This document shows positions 55,201-64,000 of a DNA stretch of 64,000 nt, one piece after another (positions within the stretch are counted from its first letter, which is position 1; every line of letters begins with the position of its first letter). The position numbers and the translations under genes were made by a program. The DNA lies in contig CANXME010001453.1 of NCBI GenBank assembly GCA_948144175.1, positions 4,059,022 through 4,123,021 on the forward strand. Reading direction: 5' to 3'. Source of the DNA: Closterium sp. NIES-65 (taxonomy: Eukaryota; Streptophyta; Zygnematophyceae; Desmidiales; Closteriaceae). The notes under the pieces are model-generated. The model worked only from the letters and a program-made list of their open reading frames with translations, ran no database searches and had not been told where the DNA came from.

Positions 55201-58200
55201 AAAAAGGGACAGGGGAAGAGGAGGGGCAGGAGGAGGAAAAAAGAGGCAGGAAGTCGCGGGAGGTGGACATGGAATATTCGGAGGACTTACGAAGCCTTTC
55301 AGATGGGGTTGGATTGGATGTGCCTGCTTGGTATGAGCCAACCGCAGCACCGACAAAGAGCAAGAATGAGGCTAAGATGAGGAAGGACTTATAAAGTGAA
55401 GGAAACGAATATCAGAACAGGGCGCTTAATAAAAACTCTTAATGAGAACCTGAGGAGTGAACTGTAAGCGAGAGCATACAGTAAGTGTAACACCTAAACT
55501 CGAGACCTGATGGAACCCAGTGATGCTTGCCCCACTGCGAAAGTCGTATCCAACCCAAGATCCGCACCACACGTACGAGCTTACAATTACAACCCAGAAG
55601 GCACAACAACGTAACCATTTGATTGGCGGGAATGAGGGAGTCAGCCTCATCGGCATCGTTCACCTCCACGTGAACAGCCGCCACTGCACTGCCCTCAAGC
55701 CCTCACCACAACCCCAATCGTCCCCGCTACAACAGCCCACACACTCACCAATCTTATCGGCACCAACGAGGGAATCAGCCTCGATCACCTCCACGTGGAC
55801 AGTGGCCACGGCAATACCCAAGCGGGCACCAGACCCTGACCCCAGGCGCCTCAGCGACCCCGACTTGAATGACCAGCTTCGGCTGCCTGACCGTGGTGTG
55901 CCCTCCTTGGGCGTTTTTGGTGCAGGAGTGATTTCCTTGGGAGTTGTGTCCCAGGGGTGGTTCGTCAAGGGAGGTAGGCTGGGATGAGGTGGTGGTGCTG
56001 CCTGAGCGGCTGTTGCGGCTGCCACGGCCGTGCTGGACAGGCCTCGGAACCAACTGCTGCTGCTCTTGGCGGATGAGGAGGAGGAGGGCGTGAGAGACGG
56101 TGAGGGGGGGACCTCGGAGGTAGATGAATGCGGAACGACTGTGGGAGAGGGTAGGGCGGGAGGGCGTAGGTGGATGGGGGAAGAGGGAAGAAGAGAAATG
56201 AGGCTGTGGCTCGTGGGACGTGTTTTGACGCACATTAAACCCCTTGAGGCGTGCATGCTGTGTTGGCAGGTGCCAGCTTGGCAGGCGCGCTAGAGGGCAA
56301 AGAAGCAAAGGTAGAGATGCAGGAAAAAAAGATAAGAGAGGAGGTTTTGCTGTTTTACAGCAAGAGGATGGTAAAGGGAAGAGCTCCAAGGAAGTTGCGG
56401 ACCTGTGGCTGTGGTGGGGCGCAGCAACTCGAGCAGCATCCTCTGAGCAGGCAGCAGACACGGATTGCGAGTCGTGAGTGTACGACTCTAATGTGCATGT
56501 TGATGCGTCTGACGCTGCTCTCTCCACTCCCCTTCCACCCACAGCTGCACCACCACTCTCACCACCAGCACTACCACCAGCAGCGACAGCGGAAGGGCCA
56601 GCAGGATCGGAGTCACTGCCGCTGGGACCAATGCCCCCGTCCTCCTTCACCTCTACAGCCACTCTGATCTTTCCATTTCCGCCGTCCACCAGTGGCAACC
56701 ACTCTTCCTTCCTCCCTGCCCCCCTAAACCGCACTAATGTCCATCTGAGCCCGCCCGATCGCATCATTGGCTGAGAACATATCGTAGTCTTTCACGCGCA
56801 GTACCAGAGTGTAGCTTTCGGGCAGCGACCAGTCCGCCACGGGCACGTCAAACTTTTGGTTCCACTGCGGGTTAAGGTTTTCGAGATGACCGCGGTTTGG
56901 AAGCGGGCGGCGCCGATCGAGCCCTTTCACGTAGGGGTCAGATGTGCCGCCCGAATCTGCCGCCAGGAGATCCTTTGCCTCCATGACTTCGACCAATAGC
57001 GTGGCGACAGCTGGCAAGGCGGCAGCACCGTCCTTGCCTTTCTTGGAAAGAAATTTCTTGGAGATAGCAGAGAGGGTACCTGGGGGCACGTACAAAGGGG
57101 GTGGGGAGAGAGGGGAGGACAGGAGCGAGAGTGGGAGGGAGGTTAGGTGCGGAGAGAAGAAAAGGGTTGGGAAGAGCAGAGGAGGCAGCTGTGATCCGGA
57201 GGGTGTTGAGAGTGGGGAAGTGGGAGAGTGGGGGAGAGGGGGAGGCGGGAGGGAGCACAGTACTCACCCTTTGCCTAGAGAGCACACCTCTCACTCCCAC
57301 CAATGACAGCACATTACTTCGTCCTTTCTTGACAAACAGCCGTGGAGTGACAATGCCAATTCCCTCAGGTGTGGAAGCGAGCAGTGACAGGCACGTCAAG
57401 CCCCCCATGCCTGCTCCTTAGTTACACGCACCTCCCGCTCTCTTGCCCCCGACCCCAAGCATGCAGCTCCACGCTCTCCGTCAGCCACCACCCACCCCTT
57501 CCGTCTCTCTCTTTGTAACCACACTATTCACCTGTCCCCTTAGCACCACGCCGCACACTCTTCCCCTTGGTGATGGGCCGGGGAGCGACGATGCTGATCT
57601 CCTCGGTGTGAAGGGCGGCACTGGTAGTTAAACCTTGAGCGCGCACACCCCCCACTCACTCCGCCATGCACGCGCACCCCACTACCTCTTGTTCCACGCC
57701 ACTCACTCTTGGCCTTGGTGATGGGCCGGGGAGTGACAATGCTGATCTCCTCGGGTGTGGGGGGGCGGCACTGGCAGGTCCAGCACAAAGGCCGCTGCCC
57801 TCACCGCGTCCACCACCACCAGCCGGTGGGCTGCAGATGGATGGGGTGGGGTGGAGGGGGAACGGGGTTGAGGGGATGACACACGTAAAGAGGTCCAGCA
57901 CCAAGGCAGCTGCCCTCACCGCGTCCACCACCACCAGTCGGTTGGGCTGTGAAAGGGGGGTGGGGGGGGTGGCGTGGGTTAGGAGAGGGAGAGCAACATA
58001 TGTGAAGGCATGACACACTGAGCCATGTGAGGCATGACACACTGAGCCATGTGAGGCATGACACACTGAGCCATGTGAGGCATGACACACTGAGCCATGT
58101 GAGGCATGACACACTGAGCCATGTGAGGCATGACACACTGAGCCATGTGAGGCATGACACACTGAGCCATGTGAGGCATGACACACTGAGGCATGACACA

Positions 58201-61200
58201 CTGAGCCATGTGAGGCATGACACACTGAGCCATGTGAGGCATGACACACTGAGCCATGTGAGGCATGACACACTGAGCCATGTGAGGCATGACACACTGA
58301 GCCATGTGAGGCATGACACACTGAGCCATGTGAGGCATGACACACTGAGCCATGTGAGGCATGACACACTGAGCCATGTGAGGCATGACACACTGAGCCA
58401 TGTGAGGCATGACACACTGAGCCATGTGAGGCATGACACACTGAGCCATGTGAGGCATGACACACTGAGCCATGTGAGGCATGACACACTGAGCCATGTG
58501 AGGCATGACACACTGAGCCATGTGAGGCATGACACACTGAGCCATGTGAGGCATGACACACTGAGCCATGTGAGGCATGACACACTGAGCCATGTGAGGC
58601 ATGACACACTGAGCCATGTGAGGCATGACACACTGAGCCATGTGAGGCATGACACACTGAGCCATGTGAGGCATGACACACTGAGCCATGTGAGGCATGA
58701 CACACTGAGCCATGTGAGGCATGACACACTGAGCCATGTGAGGCATGACACACTGAGCCATGTGAGGCATGACACACTGAGCCATGTGAGGCATGACACA
58801 CTGAGCCATGTGAGGCATGACACACTGAGCCATGTGAGCACTGACATGGAGGGCAATGACCACTGAGCCATGTGAGGCATGACACACTGAGCCATGTGAG
58901 GCATGACACACTGAGCCATGTGAGGCATGACACACTGAGCCATGTGAGGCATGACACACTGAGCCATGTGAGCATGACACACTGAGCCATGTGAGAGGCA
59001 TGTACACATCATGAGCCATGTGAGGGCATGACACACTGAGCCATGTGAGGCATGACACACTGAGCCATGTGAGGCATGACCACACTGAGCCATGTGAGGC
59101 ATGACACACTGAGCCATGTGAGGCATGACACACTGAGCCATGTGAGGCATGACACACTGAGCCATGTGAGGCATGACACACTGAGCATGTGAGGGCATAC
59201 ACACTGAGCCATGTGAGGCATGACACACTTGAGCCATGTGAGGCATGACACACTGAGCCATGTGAGGGCATGACACACTGAGCCATGTGAGGTCAGGACA
59301 CACTGAGCATGTGAGCATTACACACTGAGCCATGTGAGGCATGACACACTGAGCCATGTGAGGCATGACACACTGAGCCATGTGAGGCATGACACACTGA
59401 GCCATGTGAGGGCATGACACAGCTGACCATGGTGAGGCATGACACACTGAGCCATGTGAGGCATGACACACTGAGCCATGTGAGGCATGACACACTGAGC
59501 CATGTGAGGCATGACACACTGAGCCATGTGAGGCATGACACACTGAGCCATGTGAGGCATGACACACTGAGCCATGTGAGGCATGACACACTGAGCCATG
59601 TGAGGCATGACACACTGAGCCATGTGAGGCATGACACACTGAGCCATGTGAGGCATGACACACTGAGCCATGTGAGGCATGACACACTGAGCCATGTGAG
59701 GCATGACACACTGAGCCATGTGAGGCATGACACACTGAGCCATGTGAGGCATGACACACTGAGCCATGTGAGGCATGACACACTGAGCCATGTGAGGCAT
59801 GACACACTGAGCCATGTGAGGCATGACACACTGAGCCATGTGAGGCATGACACACTGAGCCATGTGAGGCATGACACACTGAGCCATGTGAGGCATGACA
59901 CACTGAGCCATGTGAGGCATGACACACTGAGCCATGTGAGGCATGACACACTGAGCCATGTGAGGCATGACACACTGAGCCATGTGAGGCATGACACACT
60001 GAGCCATGTGAGGCATGACACACTGAGCCATGTGAGGCATGACACACTGAGCCATGTGAGGCATGACACACTGAGCCATGTGAGGCATGACACACTGAGC
60101 CATGTGAGGCATGACACACTGAGCCATGTGAGGCATGACACACTGAGCCATGTGAGGCATGACACACTGAGCCATGTGAGGCATGACACACTGAGCCATG
60201 TGAGGCATGACACACTGAGCCATGTGAGGCATGACACACTGAGCCATGTGAGGCATGACACACTGAGCCATGTGAGGCATGACACACTGAGCCATGTGAG
60301 GCATGACACACTGAGCCATGTGAGGCATGACACACTGAGCCATGTGAGGCATGACACACTGAGCCATGTGAGGCATGACACACTGAGCCATGTGAGGCAT
60401 GACACACTGAGCCATGTGAGGCATGACACACTGAGCCATGTGAGGCATGACACACTGAGCCATGTGAGGCATGACACACTGAGCCATGTGAGGCATGACA
60501 CACTGAGCCATGTGAGGCATGACACACTGAGCCATGTGAGGCATGACACACTGAGCCATGTGAGGCATGACACACTGAGCCATGTGAGGCATGACACACT
60601 GAGCCATGTGAGGCATGACACACTGAGCCATGTGAGGCATGACACACTGAGCCATGTGAGGCATGACACACTGAGCCATGTGAGGCATGACACACTGAGC
60701 CATGTGAGGCATGACACACTGAGCCATGTGAGGCATGACACACTGAGCCATGTGAGGCATGACACACTGAGCCATGTGAGGCATGACACACTGAGCCATG
60801 TGAGGCATGACACACTGAGCCATGTGAGGCATGACACACTGAGCCATGTGAGGCATGACACACTGAGCCATGTGAGGCATGACACACTGAGCCATGTGAG
60901 GCATGACACACTGAGCCATGTGAGGCATGACACACTGAGCCATGTGAGGCATGACACACTGAGCCATGTGAGGCATGACACACTGAGCCATGTGAGGCAT
61001 GACACACTGAGCCATGTGAGGCATGACACACTGAGCCATGTGAGGCATGACACACTGAGCCATGTGAGGCATGACACACTGAGCCATGTGAGGCATGACA
61101 CACTGAGCCATGTTGAGCACCAAGGCAGCTGCCTGCACCGCATCCACCACCACCAGGCGGTTGGGGTGTGAACGGGAGGTATGACGTGGCATGGCATGGC

Positions 61201-64000
61201 GTGGCATAAGACATCACAAGGGGATGTGGCATGCATGCACGTTACGCTATGGCAGGGCATGGACTGGCTAGCAAACGTATGGTATAACATGACGGTACTA
61301 CTGGTGCATGGGGGTATGTGACATGGTATGGCACGGTTTGGTCTGAAGAAACAGTCATGGGCGTGAGGAGTAGGGGGACAACGGGCACGTACCCAGCAGA
61401 GGGACGTCTTGAGGGCGTTTTGGAGAGTGTACTCCTGCTCGTTGCCAGGGGGATGGGAAAGGCCATGGGATGGGAAGGGCAACAGGAATAGCACACATAG
61501 GCAAAGCAAGACTCCTGAGCATGGGGGCATGGGGGCATGGGGCATAAGCATGAAGCATGAGAGTAACCCAAGAGCAAGGGGCATGTCCATCCCCTTGCAG
61601 TGCATCCCATCCCATCCCATCCCATCCCATCCCATCCCATGCCATGCCATCCCATGCCATCCCAACCCATCCCACCCCACCCCACCCCATGGCATGCACG
61701 CACCACATAGGAGGCCACAAGCGGAATGCTGGCGGCGTCGAGGGCGCCCATGACCTTGATGGCGCACGACACCTGGGGGGGGCGCACGAAGCTCAGCGTC
61801 ACGCGGTCCACAAAGGGCAGCGAGCGCCGGAACCGCAGCCCCACCCGCATCTGCAGGGCGGGCGATGGGGAGGGCGGGAGGGGGAGGAGTGGGGATGGGG
61901 AGGGAAAGGGGCATTTACAACGCCTCTACAGCATTCCCAGAGTCTCATGAAGCTTAGCATGAACCGGTCCACAAAAGGCAGCGAGTAGCGGAGGCGCAGT
62001 CCCACTCGCATCTGCAGGGATGGGGATGGGGATGGGGAGGGCGCAGAAGGCAGGCAGAGAGAGGGCGTTCACGACGCTTCTACAGCATCCGTCACCACAT
62101 CCACAAAGGCGAGCGAGCAGCGGAAGCGCAGCCCACACGCATCTGCAGGGAGAGGCGTGGAAAGGAGCGGGGTTGAGAGAGGAGATGCGTGTCCAGGACT
62201 CGTATTCAGCACAGCACATCGTCACCTAACCCTCCTTCCTTTTCATACTGCGCAACTGTGCCAGTGAAGTGCGGCTCTGTGATGTGATGCAGGCAGTCCA
62301 TGAAATGGTAGCCGTGCTTTCACCCCTCAACTATAATATGTCTATTCCCACAATGCCATGCCTAGCCGCTCTCGCACCGTGCCGGTGAGCTGCAGCCGGT
62401 GATGTAGGCGGTCCAGGGGATGCTGCCCATGCCCGCCACATAAGCAGTCGCCTGCACGCTCAAGTTGTCCGCCCCCACCAATTCCACACTCGCCTCCAGC
62501 TCCTGGTGAGATGGATAAGGGGCAGGGGGGGGTGGCAAGGGGAGATTGGAATGCGGTCAACAGGAGCGGGATGCTTGTCATGCCCGCCACATACGCGGCT
62601 GCTCGCACACTCATGTTGTCTCAACACTCGCCTCCAGCTCCTGGTCATGGAGAGGGTGAGGTGAGATTGAAGGGGCGAGGCAACGAGGGGGTCGGTGCTG
62701 GCAGCACAGTTTTGTTGTTGGCACACGCCGCCGCCTCCTCCACACTCGCCTCCAGCTTCTGGTGAGGGGCAGGGGTGAGGTGCGGAGAGATGAAGGGGAA
62801 GGGGCGAGGCGAGGAGAGTGTGGAATGGTGGTGCATGCATGCAGCACTGCACACTGCAGCTCCCGGCAAGGGAGATGAGGCAACCGGGTGTGATGAAAGG
62901 AAGACGTGCGGCGATAGAGAGGGGGGTAAAGGGCAAGTAGTGTGGCATGACATGGTGTCGCCTGCTCCTAGAGAAGAGGGTGATGGGCAGGGATGGGCAA
63001 GGAGGGAGAGAGAAAGCAGGAGGTAGGAAGCACATACTCAGCACATGCTGCCACCAGCACTCACCCACCCACTCACTCACCCACTCTCTCTCCCTCACTC
63101 ACGCACCACATGGTTGCGCCCGCCTCCTCCTCCCGGAACGCTTTGATGGATGTGATGACGGGCGCTGTGTCACCGAAGTTGGCCTTCACCACCTCCACCT
63201 TCGCCTGTCATGGGCGGGGGTGACGCATGCACGCATCAGGCACACAAGTGGCATGTGGCAGGCACAGGCATTTCCATCCCGTATGCCTAAGGAATTCGGA
63301 CGGGAAGGACAGACAGTGAGTCACTGACAGGCACTGACAGTTGCTGTACGTCCGACAGTAACAGACCGACATGGAGGGATGGAGCAGCATGGGAGAGCAT
63401 CCGGCATCGGGTGGGAAGGTAGAGGCGGATGGACGTACGAGCATGGGAGGCTTGTATCGGGAGAGGAACCAGGGAGCGACTTTGGGCATGAGCTTGGTGA
63501 GACGAGGTCGTTGAGGAAGAGAGGCCACGCCTTGGACAGCAGTACCGACGCCCAGAAGGCTGTCTCTGCCTCGGGCATGGCCTGCAATGTAACAAGGAAG
63601 GGGGGAAGGGAGGAGTGGGGGGTGTGAGAGGCGTTGAGGAAGAGCGGCCATGCCTTGGGAGAAGCACCGACGCCGCCCAGAAGGCCGTTTCCGCCTCGGG
63701 CATGGCCTGTGTTGTGTGTAGCAAGCAGAGGAACGGGGAGCGGGGAGTAGAGTGGGAGTGAGAAAGTGGTGGTTGAGGAAGGGGGGCCAGGCCTTGCCCA
63801 GCAGCAGTGGGCATGTTTTTCATGCTTCTACGTCTAACAACTGAAAGGCTTGTTTCAAAGCTCATCACCACAGACACAGTACACGAAAAACGCCTGTAAG
63901 TGCTATTGAGCTCTGCTGCAGGTGTCTCCACCCGCGACATGAGCTTGCTCGATGCGCACGGCTGCTCTGACTGCCACTTTCAGGCGCTCGTAATGGTGCG
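52292..64000 (-). CDS. SMP and triple-C2 domain protein (extended synaptotagmin/tricalbin type), 5' end off the window
   Basis: Exons on the - strand: SMP segments at 63581-63439 (FWASVLLSKAWPLFLND), 63204-63107 (KVEVVKANFGDTAPVITSIK), about 62490-62370, about 61852-61707 (LRFRRSLPFVDRVTLSFV), about 61450-61398; linkers at about 61150, 57950, 57820-57710 and later; C2A about 57080-56650 (LLAADSGGTSDPYVKG, KDYDMFSANDAIG); C2B about 55810-55750 and 54775-54366 (GTSDPYLKG, DRDMLTQHDPLG); C2C about 54085-54030 and 52693-52292 (GYSDPYTIG, KDRDTFSSDESIG). Acidic Ca2+-loop residues are present in all three C2 domains. Family role: tethering ER to the plasma membrane and moving lipid through the SMP tube. 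One-base frame breaks appear near 63500 and 52587. Exon borders are approximate where several copies compete. Confidence 0.75.
52760..53945 (-). repeat. (TTCTAC)n / 12-bp microsatellite in the C2C intron
   Basis: On the + strand, agaagt hexamers (52760-53360, interrupted by small indels in the first 350 bp, then pure), followed by 12-bp aagtagaagaag units (about 53360-53930). It lies between the two halves of C2C, inside an intron ending ttttttaacag. Poly-Leu, poly-(Phe/Tyr) and poly-(Ser/Thr) frames are artefacts. Confidence 0.95.
54825..55245 (-). repeat. 18-20-bp minisatellite in the C2B intron
   Basis: About 22 copies of aggggcagggaagaggaaaa with small length changes. It lies between the C2B exon (AGTSDPYLKG, about 54775) and a decayed copy of the same exon start (AGTSNP, about 55335). 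Confidence 0.93.
58003..61112 (-). repeat. 24-bp minisatellite, 3.1 kb, in the SMP-to-C2 linker
   Basis: Roughly 125-130 copies of gagccatgtgaggcatgacacact. Units are essentially identical at 58021-58838 and 59431-61100. The block 58840-59430 carries many indels and substitutions. It lies between two copies of the RLVVVDAV exon. Because 24 is a multiple of three, four frames stay open for hundreds of codons; none is believed to be coding. Confidence 0.97.
61605..61690 (-). repeat. (CCCAT)n-type short repeat
   Basis: Runs of cccat/gccat pentamers in an intron of the SMP gene, next to the exon at about 61707-61852. Confidence 0.85.

Noticed and set aside
54766..55380. Gly/Lys/Arg/Glu-rich and Pro/Leu/Phe-rich frames over 55 kb
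   Set aside because: By-products of the 18-20-bp minisatellite; no initiation or domain support.
58003..61112. CRISPR-like regular array
   Set aside because: The units are directly tandem without spacers, and the context is a spliced eukaryotic gene.
57801..61232. Very long reading frames (up to 1143 codons) on both strands across the 24-bp repeats, SVCHASHG- or MAQCVMPH-type
   Set aside because: They exist only because the unit length is a multiple of three and contains no stop in four frames. They overlap introns of the C2 gene and have no non-repeat domain.

Overview
The window is nuclear DNA of a eukaryote. Genes have GT..AG introns, and most of the first 40 kb is Ty1/copia LTR retrotransposons with plant-type initiator-tRNA primer sites. 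A green-lineage host, most likely a streptophyte (charophyte) alga, fits best: copia-rich, GC-rich elements, a three-C2 SMP protein and roughly 180-bp satellite DNA. This assignment is inference, because no rRNA or organelle marker is present.

Region 1 (1-43,400) is older host DNA broken up by five copia elements, four of them bounded by visible 5-bp target-site duplications (TSDs). Element A (907-8080, +) sits inside element B (1-11270, -, its 3' end lies off the window). Element C (14828-21515, -) has identical 133-bp LTRs and one unbroken polyprotein. Element F (26822-33328, +, 0.83-kb LTRs) sits inside the leader of element D (25487-39740, +). A-D are one family with very short LTRs (122-135 bp), GC-rich repetitive leaders and an unusual Gag. 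F is a second family. With the elements removed, the host DNA (11271-14827, 21516-25486, 39741-about 42830) reads as one unit. It holds a four-exon gene for a Crypton/Ndc10-like tyrosine recombinase (+) facing coiled-coil gene(s) on the - strand. I consider this the most interesting content: a possible tyrosine-recombinase mobile element in a green-lineage genome.

Region 2 (43,690-45,100) is a tandem satellite of 180-181-bp monomers.

Region 3 (45,350-51,520) is a local duplication cluster on the - strand: two complete paralogous four-exon genes for small membrane proteins (226 and 291 aa) plus decayed exon copies. One intron is a 26-bp minisatellite in which every unit carries the 5' splice site.

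Region 4 (52,292-64,000) is a large - strand gene for an SMP-domain protein with three C2 domains (extended-synaptotagmin/tricalbin type), with its 5' end off the window. Many exons occur as two or three tandem copies, and several introns hold large minisatellites: (TTCTAC)n of 1.2 kb, an 18-20-bp repeat of 0.4 kb, and a 24-bp repeat of 3.1 kb. Long reading frames inside these repeats are by-products of repeat lengths divisible by three.
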